6,673 bases of DNA, taken from assembly GCA_002480935.1 (NCBI GenBank), contig DLDC01000112.1:1-6673 (forward strand), in the 5' to 3' direction. Shown in pieces: positions 1 through 6,105 of this stretch; the stretch's first letter is position 1, and each line of letters starts with the position of its first letter. Both the position numbers and the translations under genes were made by a program. Below the pieces are notes generated by a model, which had not been told where the DNA came from, searched no databases, and worked only from the letters and a program-made list of their open reading frames with translations. This DNA is from Prevotella sp. UBA7782. Its GTDB lineage: Bacteria; Bacteroidota; Bacteroidia; Bacteroidales; Bacteroidaceae.

Positions 1-975
1 TACAACGGGTTTGCCCTTGTGTCTTTTTACCGGTTCGGTGGGCAGAGCCACGCTCAGCATCATCTCTTGTAAGGGCTTGAGCGCAGGATTATGACTTGCA
101 GCTATCCCCTCGGCGGCACTTCGTGCGTTCATCATGGCCCCAAAGCGGCTGCTGTGAATATGGTCGCCGTAGAAATGATACTTCTCTTTCCACCTGCTAT
201 AGCTGTCTAGTTTTGCTCCGCTTATCTCGTTCAGGTCGATAAAGGGGACCCCCTCTTCGGCTGCAACCTGCATGAGCCAAGCCGACTGAGGCTTACGAAC
301 AATCTTACCCGTAGAGCTGTCGTAGTCGTCTCTGGGCGTAAGCGACATGAGTATAGGGTTGCCGCCTTTCGACCTTACATCGTTTATATAGCGTCGCATA
401 TATTCTCCGTAAGTGTAAACGGTTTCGTGAACGCCCGTTTCTTTTATCGTTACACGAAGAGAATCTTTCCCCGTGCCGGGTATACTGGCCCGGGCCCTAC
501 CGCTGTCGTATGGTCCATTGTCGTTGTGACCAATAGAAATGATAACCCAGTCGCCCGGTTTGATGGCGTCCTTGATGGGTTGCCATAGCTTATTATAGAA
601 TGTTCGGCTCGACATACCTCCCAAAGCCTGATTCTCGACAGTTATTTTGCTCTCGTCAAAAAAGGCATGAGCAAAGAAGCCCCAGCCCCACTGCCCGTTG
701 TTGCCGTTGCCCAGCGTGCCGTTGCGCATGGTGGAATTGCCGATGAGAAACAGCACGGGGTTGTTGCCCCTTCGTGATGAACCGGGTATTGGGCGGGCTG
801 TCTGCGCCTTACTCAGGCTGTCTAGCGTAAGGTCTACAACATGGTTTACGTCTTCTAAAGGCTTGGCCACCTGAGCCCTAAGTGGTATGGAAGTGGTGGC
901 ACAAAGAAAGCACAGAGAAGCGTAAAAGAACTTGATGCCAGGAAATGAAACTTTTGATTGAATAGTATAGTGCAT
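1..975 (-). CDS. Secreted SGNH/GDSL esterase, rhamnogalacturonan acetylesterase type (CE12-like), 3' end cut off by window edge
   Basis: A minus-strand frame is open from the ATG at 975 to the left edge, 325 codons with no stop. Residues 1-35 form a signal peptide: basic start, hydrophobic stretch around 14-31, and a likely cut after RAQ at 33-35. The SGNH hydrolase blocks are in order: GNSTM at 79-83 with nucleophile Ser81, GGMSSRTF at 119-126 with the oxyanion Gly, GHND at 149-152 with Asn151, and DHIH at 271-274 giving the catalytic Asp271 and His274. The SSRTF and GHND forms are typical of rhamnogalacturonan acetylesterases, which remove acetyl groups from the pectin backbone; the exact substrate is inferred. 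Block I reads GNS instead of the usual GDS. The start is firm: an in-frame TGA lies about 125 bases upstream and no other ATG falls between. The GH43-like and mutarotase genes upstream fit a pectin role. A further C-terminal domain may lie outside the window. Confidence 0.88.
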   Translation of the reverse strand, partial: MHYTIQSKVSFPGIKFFYASLCFLCATTSIPLRAQVAKPLEDVNHVVDLTLDSLSKAQTARPIPGSSRRGNNPVLFLIGNSTMRNGTLGNGNNGQWGWGFFAHAFFDESKITVENQALGGMSSRTFYNKLWQPIKDAIKPGDWVIISIGHNDNGPYDSGRARASIPGTGKDSLRVTIKETGVHETVYTYGEYMRRYINDVRSKGGNPILMSLTPRDDYDSSTGKIVRKPQSAWLMQVAAEEGVPFIDLNEISGAKLDSYSRWKEKYHFYGDHIHSSRFGAMMNARSAAEGIAASHNPALKPLQEMMLSVALPTEPVKRHKGKPVV

Positions 976-1024
976 GTGTCTTATTGATAGATATTTAGAA
1001 CAGATATTAGCAATGGCTCTATAT

Positions 1025-1071
1025 AAAAAGTCGCCAGCCACATTGCATAGGTGTGCTATATGGCTGGAGAC
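1025..1071 (-). terminator. Hairpin plus T tract between mutarotase and esterase genes
   Basis: CCAGCCA at 1034-1040 pairs with TGGCTGG at 1061-1067. The stem continues inward with AT/AT and GCA/TGC after single mismatches, leaving a six-base loop, and outward with three more pairs to 1030 and 1071 past one G/A mismatch. Read on the minus strand, the stem is followed at once by five T (1029-1025). This is the shape of an intrinsic terminator. It lies 26 bases past the mutarotase stop and 49 bases before the esterase ATG, so it could end the upstream transcript or act as a partial attenuator that lowers esterase expression. Folding energy was not calculated. Confidence 0.6.
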
Positions 1072-1097
1072 AAGTATAGCTGATGCTTTTTCAGCCT

Positions 1098-1418
1098 TTA
1101 ATCAAGATGGAAGAGCTCTTCCAAGGGGATACTCACAGGCGAATTGTCCTTGTTTGTGTCCATCAGGTCGGCCATCATGTCCCACCACTTCTGCGTGATA
1201 GGGTCAACGTTGGCCGTGTCTTGGCTGTTGGTGTCCTTAGAGCACTCTTGATAAGCAAAGAGAAGATTAGTCTCTTTATCCCAGAAGATGCTGTAATTGC
1301 TCACGCCCTGCTCTTCCTTAATCATTTTTACCAGCTCGGGCCAGATGGCGGCGTGACGTTTGGCATACTCTTTTTCGCACCCCTTCTTGAGGTACATCTT
1401 AAATGCAAATCTTTTCAT
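1098..1418 (-). CDS. rhaM: L-rhamnose mutarotase, RhaM/YiiL family
   Basis: A 106-residue cytoplasmic protein, close to the 104 residues of the E. coli enzyme. It interconverts the alpha and beta anomers of L-rhamnose, supplying the form used by rhamnose isomerase. The family pattern is clear: KRFAFKMYLKKG at 2-13, EYAKRHAAIWPEL at 17-29, NYSIFWD at 41-47, the Trp pair at 78-79 followed by MADLM at 82-86, DNSPV at 91-95 and the C-terminal FHLD. Tyr18 and His22 fall at the same numbers as active-site residues of the E. coli protein. No signal peptide is seen. It sits 97 bases after the GH43-like gene and before the esterase gene, all on one strand, which suggests that the locus handles a rhamnose-containing polymer such as rhamnogalacturonan. 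The start is the only sensible Met and aligns with the family N-terminus. Confidence 0.93.
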   Translation of the reverse strand: MKRFAFKMYLKKGCEKEYAKRHAAIWPELVKMIKEEQGVSNYSIFWDKETNLLFAYQECSKDTNSQDTANVDPITQKWWDMMADLMDTNKDNSPVSIPLEELFHLD

Positions 1419-1515
1419 AATGATGTTTTATTAAATGTATTTATATTAAGGTGAATAACTTTTCGTTGCTCAAACACGTGGGTAGACGCATAACTGATGT
1501 TTACAGCGCGGCACG

Positions 1516-2529
1516 TTACTTGTGACTTTTAGAAGCAGCCAGAAGCTTCCTGAGCTCTTTTTCGGTTATCATGATGATGGTGCCATGCTTCTGTCCCTTG
1601 GGCACTGATACGGTATCGGTGAGCGGCGTGAAGTGTCTGAAGTCGGTGGTAGATACGGCATCGTAACGATATTGCTTGTAAACGTCGAAGTAGATGAGCC
1701 ATCGTCCCTGAGCCTTTATGCAACAGGGACCTTCTGAGTAGGTGGGCGCAAAGGTGTCAGAGCGGTCTGTGAATGGGCCGTAAGGCGAAGAGCTGAAGGC
1801 ACAGAAAAGGTTACTGAAGCCGGGCTTACGGTTATCTTTGGCTATCAGCACATAATCGTGGCTGGCCCTTTTCATCAAGAAAGCATCAATACAGTTGAAT
1901 CCCGGATCGTAATAAAGTCGGGTAGGGGAGAATGTCTTGAAGTCTCTTGTTGTTGTGTAATACAGTCTCAAACTGGTGTTGGTGCCCATTTTGTCGGCAC
2001 TGGTCTTGCGTTCGTCTGGTATGTCTGACGACCATATAATGAGAAATTGCTTTTGTTCGTCATCATAAAACAGCTCAGGCGCCCATACGCAGTTGGTCAC
2101 AGAGTCGCCCATAACTTCTATTTCACGCTGCTCACTCCAGTGAATCAAGTCTTTTGAGCAGGCGTATCCGAATCCTTTTGAGCCTTGCCATGCCGTGGTC
2201 CACACCAGATGGTAAGTACCGTCTGGACCTTGTGCCAAGCTGGGGTCGCGCATCATGTGCTGTGGATAGAACTTGGCTGTTTCGGCTTTCTTTGCTCTAT
2301 AGTCATAATAAGGCTTGTCGTTGCCCACTTCAGGGCGCAGAAAAGAGCCCGGGATGCTGTCCCAGTGAAGGGCGTCACGGCTGTAAAGAAAGTGTAGGCC
2401 GTCTAATGCGGGCTCCCTATGTCCTGTAAAAAGATACACACTCTTGGCACCATGCTGCGTGGTTGTGGCATACATGTGTGGCAGAGAGAATAAAGCTAAG
2501 AGCAGCAGTATATATTTTTTTGTCTTCAT
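1516..2529 (-). CDS. Secreted glycoside hydrolase, GH43-like five-bladed beta-propeller
   Basis: A 337-residue protein with a signal peptide at 1-21 (MKTKKY, Leu-rich core, likely cut after MYA). The rest resembles family 43 glycosidases, which act on arabinans, xylans and galactans with sugar inversion. Visible marks are MRDPSL at 93-98 with Asp95 as probable general base, WAPEL at 149-153, CIDA at 213-216 with Asp215 as probable pKa modulator, EGP at 266-268 with Glu266 as probable general acid, and KHGT at 314-317 near the end. Repeated blade motifs include HLVW, GYACSKDLIHW, FLIIWSS and WLIYFD. The length fits a single catalytic domain with no extra carbohydrate-binding module. The product is probably periplasmic or outside the cell, as no lipobox is visible. 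Neighbours (rhamnose mutarotase, acetylesterase) point to pectin side chains, but the substrate cannot be read from the sequence. Galactan- or arabinan-type activity are both possible. Confidence 0.82.
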   Translation of the reverse strand: MKTKKYILLLLALFSLPHMYATTTQHGAKSVYLFTGHREPALDGLHFLYSRDALHWDSIPGSFLRPEVGNDKPYYDYRAKKAETAKFYPQHMMRDPSLAQGPDGTYHLVWTTAWQGSKGFGYACSKDLIHWSEQREIEVMGDSVTNCVWAPELFYDDEQKQFLIIWSSDIPDERKTSADKMGTNTSLRLYYTTTRDFKTFSPTRLYYDPGFNCIDAFLMKRASHDYVLIAKDNRKPGFSNLFCAFSSSPYGPFTDRSDTFAPTYSEGPCCIKAQGRWLIYFDVYKQYRYDAVSTTDFRHFTPLTDTVSVPKGQKHGTIIMITEKELRKLLAASKSHK

Positions 2530-2567
2530 TTTAAGTAGATGATTTTTAAGTAATTAAGAGTTTGTCC

Positions 2568-2969
2568 TTATTCAAAGTCGTCGTCCAGATGGTCTTTATA
2601 TCTCTGTGTGTCGTAGTCGTGCAGAGCTATCTGTCCCACGATATAGGCTGCCAGTTCTTCTGAAGACAGGGTTATGGTCTTATCTACGGTTATTCTTTTG
2701 GCAGCCAAGTCACTCAACGCTCCCAGATGGGTATTGGTAACTGCCACTCTACCGCTGAGTCTCTTCACTTCGATGTTAGTGTCGAAGTAGCTGAAGGTGG
2801 GAGTTGCTTCAGCAAGTTGGTCGAAGGTATCTGCCAACTCTTTTTGGTAGGCAGATGCCTCAGGGTATAATTGTTGGGCTTTGGCTAAAACTTCTTCTCG
2901 GCTTACGCTCTTGATGAGTTCTTTCAAGTTCATTTTCTTTGATTTAGATTGTTTGTTCACATGACTCAT
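2568..2969 (-). CDS. Uncharacterised small cytoplasmic protein, possibly DUF6557-like
   Basis: 133 residues with no signal peptide or membrane segment. The N-terminus is basic (KQSKSKK at 6-12), a predicted helical part runs from about 14 to 53 (LKELIKSVSREEV, then LYPEASAYQKELADTFDQL), a beta-rich middle spans about 57-77, and the tail is very acidic, ending in DDDFE. The general layout recalls short Bacteroidetes proteins such as DUF6557, but this is from memory and unchecked. The ATG lies three bases after the stop of the secreted gene upstream, so the two are almost certainly co-transcribed and may be translationally coupled. A second plausible start is Met13 (position 2933), which begins MNLKELIK and would drop the basic leader. 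The GH43-like gene starts 38 bases after its stop, so it may belong to the same transcript. Function unknown. Confidence 0.75.
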   Translation of the reverse strand: MSHVNKQSKSKKMNLKELIKSVSREEVLAKAQQLYPEASAYQKELADTFDQLAEATPTFSYFDTNIEVKRLSGRVAVTNTHLGALSDLAAKRITVDKTITLSSEELAAYIVGQIALHDYDTQRYKDHLDDDFE

Positions 2970-2972
2970 GTC

Positions 2973-3521
2973 CTAAAAATCGTCCAACATATTGGCATTG
3001 TGACGTGCAAAGCCTGCCGCATCAACAAACTCAACATGTGTAGACCAATGATAGGGATAGTCGGTTAAGTCTGCATTACACATCAGATAACAAACGATAA
3101 TTCCCACTGGAGTGGTCACGGTAAAGGTGGGATTGTTGTTGTTATCTGTGCTTTCCTTGGTGCTTTCCTCGCCATATTTCATCTCCAGCAGAGTCTCTAA
3201 GTTCTCCTGCTCATCGGCTGCCATCTGCTTGGTAAGTCCTTCATAAAAGACTTTCGCACTATATACCTCCTTGTCTTTTGTGTCATAATAAGCCACAACA
3301 TTGCCTGCTCTTCCGGCGAAGATGCCCTTAAAGAACCTCTTTCCAACAGGCAGCTGCTTGTTGATAAGCTTTTGTGCAACAAAGCCTTTACTCTCAAGTT
3401 GAGTTTGAAAGTGCTCTATCGTTCCGCATAAGGGTATGCCTGCAAACTTCATGTGGCTTGTTTGAGCGTTCAAAGAGAGCGTCAGAAAGAAGAAGATCAG
3501 TGCAATGTGATTTCTTGTCAT
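2973..3521 (-). CDS. Uncharacterised secreted protein
   Basis: 182 residues with a clear signal peptide at 1-20: MTRNH, a Phe/Leu-rich core, then LNAQ before the likely cut. No lipobox Cys is present, so a soluble periplasmic protein is expected. The mature part begins with HMKFAGIPLCGTIEHFQTQL, a pattern seen at the start of many small secreted Bacteroidales proteins of unknown role. Then come a strand-rich stretch with FFKGIFAGRAGNVVAYY at about 63-79, a helix-prone acidic part around 99-120, an Asn run (NNNN) near 127-130, and a final strand segment that ends in MLDDF. The cytoplasmic gene downstream begins three bases after its stop, which marks a tight gene pair. A strong hairpin lies upstream at 3609-3644, so transcription probably starts in 3522-3608; no good promoter match was found there. 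No catalytic motif was recognised. Confidence 0.78.
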   Translation of the reverse strand: MTRNHIALIFFFLTLSLNAQTSHMKFAGIPLCGTIEHFQTQLESKGFVAQKLINKQLPVGKRFFKGIFAGRAGNVVAYYDTKDKEVYSAKVFYEGLTKQMAADEQENLETLLEMKYGEESTKESTDNNNNPTFTVTTPVGIIVCYLMCNADLTDYPYHWSTHVEFVDAAGFARHNANMLDDF

Positions 3522-3608
3522 GGTGTTTTTGAAGATGTAAGGTGCAGTATATAAAGACTAAGATGCTTGCTTCTATTTGCTCAGATGTCCGTAAAGAGGG
3601 GATGAGGC

Positions 3609-3644
3609 CGGCACTTGGGGCACAGGTCTGGTCCCTAAGTGCCG
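3609..3644 (-). terminator. Strong hairpin after the OmpH-like gene
   Basis: Bases 3609-3620 pair with 3633-3644 over 12 positions without a mismatch (one G-T wobble), around a 12-base loop. The stem is GC-rich and begins 10 bases past the stop of the OmpH-like lipoprotein gene. Read on the minus strand it is not followed by a clean T run (GCCTCATCCCCTCTTT), so it may be a weak intrinsic terminator or a 3'-end-stabilising hairpin. It is the main content of the 132-base gap between 3522 and 3653. Confidence 0.55.
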
Positions 3645-3653
3645 ACTTAAAGA

Positions 3654-4256
3654 TTACTTTTTCTTCATTCCTGTGTATGCCTTGTTCAGCCCCTTCACCA
3701 CGTCGTTTGTGATGTCATAAGCCTTGTCGGCATAAAGAATGGTGTTTACCATGCCACCCTTCATCAGTATATAAGAATATTTCTTGTCCTTGTTGTAAGC
3801 CTGAATGAAGTGTTCCACGCTGTCGTTGAAGGCCTTCTGATACTTAGCCTGCTCCTGCGCAAACTCGTTCTTCAGCCGTTGCTCCAACTCCTGGCCCTCA
3901 TTGGCCTGCTGCTGTATGCCAGCCTGCAACTGCTGAGCCTGCTCTTGAGTGTATTTGTTGGCCCTGGCATTCTGCATAAAGTTGTTATAAGCCTGCTGCA
4001 GAGCCTGCTGCTTAGCGCTCAGAGTCTTGCTGATGTTGGCGTTCTTGGCGTTAAGCAACTTCTCGATGTCCTTTGAGAACTGATACTGGCTGGAGATAGA
4101 GTCAACCTCAACGTAGGCTATCTTCTGTCCTCCCACCTGCTCGCTGTCTTGTACAGGCTTTTCGGCAGTGTCGTTCTGCTTGGGTTGGTTGTTGCATGCC
4201 ACAAGTGACATGGCGGCCACTACGGCCAATGCCGCTGTCTTAAATGACTTTTTCAT
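3654..4256 (-). CDS. OmpH/Skp-like periplasmic chaperone family lipoprotein
   Basis: 200 residues. The N-terminus is a lipoprotein signal: MKKSFKTA, a hydrophobic core, then LVAC at 18-21, so Cys21 should be lipidated. A low-complexity acidic/polar linker follows to about residue 43, then KIAYVEVDSI at 45-54, the typical first strand of OmpH/Skp proteins. A long Gln/Ala/Lys-rich coiled coil spans about 58-150 (many Q runs such as QQALQQAY and QQLQAGIQQQ), and a C-terminal strand-turn part includes YSYILMKGGMVNTILYADKAYDIT. Skp proteins hold unfolded outer-membrane proteins in the periplasm with tentacle-like coiled coils. A lipid anchor is common among Bacteroidetes members and would fix this one to a membrane, so its client range may differ. 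An AAGGA lies three bases before the ATG. It follows the small membrane protein gene by 30 bases and is closed by the hairpin at 3609-3644. Confidence 0.88.
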   Translation of the reverse strand: MKKSFKTAALAVVAAMSLVACNNQPKQNDTAEKPVQDSEQVGGQKIAYVEVDSISSQYQFSKDIEKLLNAKNANISKTLSAKQQALQQAYNNFMQNARANKYTQEQAQQLQAGIQQQANEGQELEQRLKNEFAQEQAKYQKAFNDSVEHFIQAYNKDKKYSYILMKGGMVNTILYADKAYDITNDVVKGLNKAYTGMKKK

Positions 4257-4286
4257 TGTTCCTTATATTTTAAGTTTTTTGTTTCC

Positions 4287-4484
4287 TCATTCTTTTATCT
4301 CTCCGCAGGCTCTTGCTTCACGGTCTTGGTCAAGCACACAACCTATGTGCTCCTTGCGCAGCCTGGCATTGTCCTTCACGTGTTGCGATTTCATCTTGCC
4401 GTTCTTGACAAGAATAACCCGCACACTCAGCAAAGCCACAGCTATAGCAATTATTAACACGGAGAGGAGTACGTTTTCTGCCAT
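4287..4484 (-). CDS. Small single-pass membrane protein, conserved Bacteroidetes type, unknown function
   Basis: 65 residues. One membrane segment spans about 5-27 (VLLSVLIIAIAVALLSVRVILV), followed by a charged cytoplasmic tail with KNGKMKSQHVKDNARLRKEHIGCVLDQDREAR. The tail pattern, a basic NGK, then H-V, an N-x-x-(L/M)-R, an I-x-C and a QDREAR, is one I recall from short proteins in many Bacteroidales genomes; this memory is unverified. Conserved Cys49 sits inside it. The N-out or N-in direction is not certain; positive residues after the segment favour a cytoplasmic tail. It is the first gene of a probable operon with the OmpH-like lipoprotein, under the promoter at 4515-4545. Its stop is TGA, 30 bases before the next ATG. 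It is too short to be an enzyme and more likely acts as an accessory or envelope subunit. Confidence 0.72.
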   Translation of the reverse strand: MAENVLLSVLIIAIAVALLSVRVILVKNGKMKSQHVKDNARLRKEHIGCVLDQDREARACGEIKE

Positions 4485-4490
4485 TTTTAC

Positions 4491-4498
4491 TATCTTTG
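4491..4498 (+). promoter_or_regulatory. -7 box for pepD
   Basis: TATCTTTG matches the TAnnTTTG -7 consensus exactly and lies 62 bases upstream of the pepD ATG. No TTG or TTTG is seen 19-21 bases before it, so the -33 element is weak or absent. Transcription would begin near 4504 and give a leader of roughly 55-60 bases, A-rich at its end. The box forms an inverted pair with the -7 box of the divergent operon. Confidence 0.5.
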
Positions 4499-4514
4499 CA
4501 TTCAGTTACCCGTG

Positions 4515-4545
4515 CAAAGGTAATGTATTTTAGAGTAAACACAAA
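4515..4545 (-). promoter_or_regulatory. Bacteroidetes-type promoter for the small membrane protein/OmpH-like operon
   Basis: On the minus strand, TTTG (4545-4542) is followed after exactly 19 bases by TACCTTTG (4522-4515), an exact match to the TAnnTTTG -7 box. Spacing and both boxes fit the primary sigma factor consensus of Bacteroides. Transcription should begin near 4509, about 25 bases before the ATG at 4484. Confidence 0.75.
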
Positions 4546-4560
4546 ATAAAAAAGAGAAAA

Positions 4561-6012
4561 ATGGCAAACAAAAACCTTGAACCTGCTCTTGTATTTGAGC
4601 AGTTTGCTAAAATCAATGCTATCCCTAGGCCCTCAAAGCATGAGGACAAGATGATAGCTTACTTACGTAACTTCGGTGAAAGCCGTGGCTTGGAAACGAA
4701 AGTAGACGAGACCGGCAACGTGCTCATACGCAAGCCTGCCACAAAAGGCATGGAAAACAAGCCCACAGTGGTGCTGCAGAGCCATATGGATATGGTATGC
4801 GATAAGTTGGTTGACGTTGACTTTGACTTCTATAAAGACCCCATTCAGACTTATGTTGACGGCGATTGGCTCCGCGCAAAGGGCACAACATTGGGCGCCG
4901 ACGACGGAATTGGAGATGCTATAGAGTTGGCTTTACTAGACTCAAACGACATAGAGCACGGACCACTAGAGTGTGTCTTCACCGTAGACGAGGAGACGGC
5001 ACTCACTGGAGCATTCGGCATGAAACCCGGTTTTATGACGGGAAAGTATCTCATTAACCTCGATTCTGAAGACGAAGGCCAGATCTTTGTGTCTTGTGCC
5101 GGAGGCATCAACACTGCCGCTACCTTTACCTTCAAGAGAGAAGAGGCTCCCAAAGACTACTTCTTTATGCAGGCTTCTGTAAAGGGACTCAATGGTGGAC
5201 ACTCTGGTGACGACATCAATAAGAAGCGTGCCAATGCCATCAAGGTTATCGGTAGATTCCTCTATATGGAGCAGGATAAGATGGACTTGAAGCTGGTCGA
5301 ATGGAATTCGGGCAAGATGCATAATGCCATACCTCGTGATGGTAAGGTGGTGATTGCTGTTCCGGCTGATAAGAAGGAAGAAGTGAAGGCCGACTGGAAC
5401 CGCTTTGCCGCTGCTGTGGAAGACGAGTTCCACGTTACCGACACACACATGCACTTCGCCCTTGAGTCTGCTCAAGGCAGCAAAGTACTTTCTAAGGCTG
5501 TTTCAACCAACCTCATCCGTGCTATTCAGGCTCTGGACAACGGCATTCTTGCCATGTGTCAGGATGAGGCTTTGGCACAGATGGTAGAGACATCAAGCAA
5601 CGTGGCAAGCATATCCACAACAGAAGACAAGATAGAGGTGGTGTCGAGTCAGCGGTCTAACGTTATGAGCAACCTCACCAATATGTCTAATTCTGTAAAA
5701 GCTTGCTTTGAATTGGCTGGCGCACAGGTCGTACAGAGCGATGGCTATCCTGCTTGGAAGATGAATCCCAACAGTGAGCTGGTGAAGATAACGGTTGAGG
5801 CCTATAAGGAGCTGTTCCACAAAGATCCCGTCGTAAGGGGTATACATGCCGGTCTGGAGTGCGGATTGTTCTCCGAAAAATATCCTCACATGGACATGGT
5901 GAGCTTTGGTCCAACCCTGCGTGGCGTCCATACCCCCGATGAGTGTCTATACATTCCTACAGTGAAAATGGTGTGGGAGCACCTGCTTCTTGTTCTCAAG
6001 AAGATAGACTAA
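4561..6012 (+). CDS. pepD: Aminoacyl-histidine dipeptidase (Xaa-His dipeptidase, carnosinase type), peptidase family M20C
   Basis: 483 residues, the full length for this family. It is a cytosolic di-zinc enzyme that cleaves dipeptides, classically those with C-terminal His. Expected residues are all present: His75 and catalytic Asp77 in QSHMDMV, bridging Asp114 in LGADDGIG, catalytic Glu144 and ligand Glu145 in VDEET, Asp168 in NLDSED, and His457 in GVHTPDE. They sit four to five positions before the counterparts I recall from the Vibrio alginolyticus enzyme. The lid domain insert runs from about 187 to 390 and includes LNGGHSGDDI at 210-219, where His214 is expected at the substrate-binding dimer side. 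ADDGIG replaces the commoner ADNGIG. No signal peptide. The start follows an A-rich stretch (AAAAGAGAAAA) instead of a Shine-Dalgarno sequence, normal for Bacteroidetes. It is transcribed alone, away from the minus-strand genes, and is followed by a terminator-like hairpin. Confidence 0.95.
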   Translation: MANKNLEPALVFEQFAKINAIPRPSKHEDKMIAYLRNFGESRGLETKVDETGNVLIRKPATKGMENKPTVVLQSHMDMVCDKLVDVDFDFYKDPIQTYVDGDWLRAKGTTLGADDGIGDAIELALLDSNDIEHGPLECVFTVDEETALTGAFGMKPGFMTGKYLINLDSEDEGQIFVSCAGGINTAATFTFKREEAPKDYFFMQASVKGLNGGHSGDDINKKRANAIKVIGRFLYMEQDKMDLKLVEWNSGKMHNAIPRDGKVVIAVPADKKEEVKADWNRFAAAVEDEFHVTDTHMHFALESAQGSKVLSKAVSTNLIRAIQALDNGILAMCQDEALAQMVETSSNVASISTTEDKIEVVSSQRSNVMSNLTNMSNSVKACFELAGAQVVQSDGYPAWKMNPNSELVKITVEAYKELFHKDPVVRGIHAGLECGLFSEKYPHMDMVSFGPTLRGVHTPDECLYIPTVKMVWEHLLLVLKKID

Positions 6013-6048
6013 TTTTAAGGACTGTTAGCCACTAACAAGCTTAATAAT

Positions 6049-6105
6049 ATTCCGCGCGCTTTCAGTGGTTGTGAAGAGCAATCCCTGGCGCACGGAATTT
6101 TGTTT
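6049..6105 (+). terminator. Probable pepD terminator
   Basis: ATTCCG at 6049-6054 pairs with CGGAAT at 6093-6098; after one C/A mismatch, GCGC at 6056-6059 pairs with GCGC at 6088-6091, plus one T-G wobble. The loop is about 26 bases, long for a terminator. The stem is followed directly by TTTTGTTT (6098-6105). It starts 36 bases past the pepD stop. A small hairpin (TGTTAG/CTAACA, 6023-6037) lies between. Confidence 0.6.

Noticed and set aside
974..1454. Two overlapping plus-strand open frames (74 and 123 codons)
   Set aside because: They run antisense to the L-rhamnose mutarotase gene, whose motifs are unmistakable, and their translations show no family pattern.
1419..1515. Possible promoter or terminator between the GH43-like gene and the mutarotase gene
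   Set aside because: ACGTG and CACGT can pair, but 34 bases apart with no further stem or T run, and there is no TAnnTTTG on the minus strand.
2154..2429. Plus-strand open frames of 91 and 70 codons
   Set aside because: They are antisense to the GH43-like gene, rich in Cys and Arg, and have no recognisable domain.
2529..2552. Nine-base direct repeat TTTTAAGTA (2529-2537 and 2544-2552) before the GH43-like gene
   Set aside because: It is short and A/T-rich, likely by chance in an A/T-rich leader; no operator could be argued.
3810..4076. Plus-strand frame of 88 codons, very rich in Leu
   Set aside because: It is the antisense reading of the Gln-rich coiled coil of the OmpH-like gene; the Leu run comes from reversed Gln codons, not from a membrane protein.
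4168..4542. Plus-strand 121-codon and minus-strand 70-codon frames overlapping the small membrane protein
   Set aside because: They cross two better-supported genes and the promoter region, and the protein at 4287-4484 has a clear membrane segment, tail pattern and promoter.
4966..5475. Minus-strand frame of 169 codons within pepD
   Set aside because: pepD has all catalytic residues across its length; this antisense frame has no known pattern.
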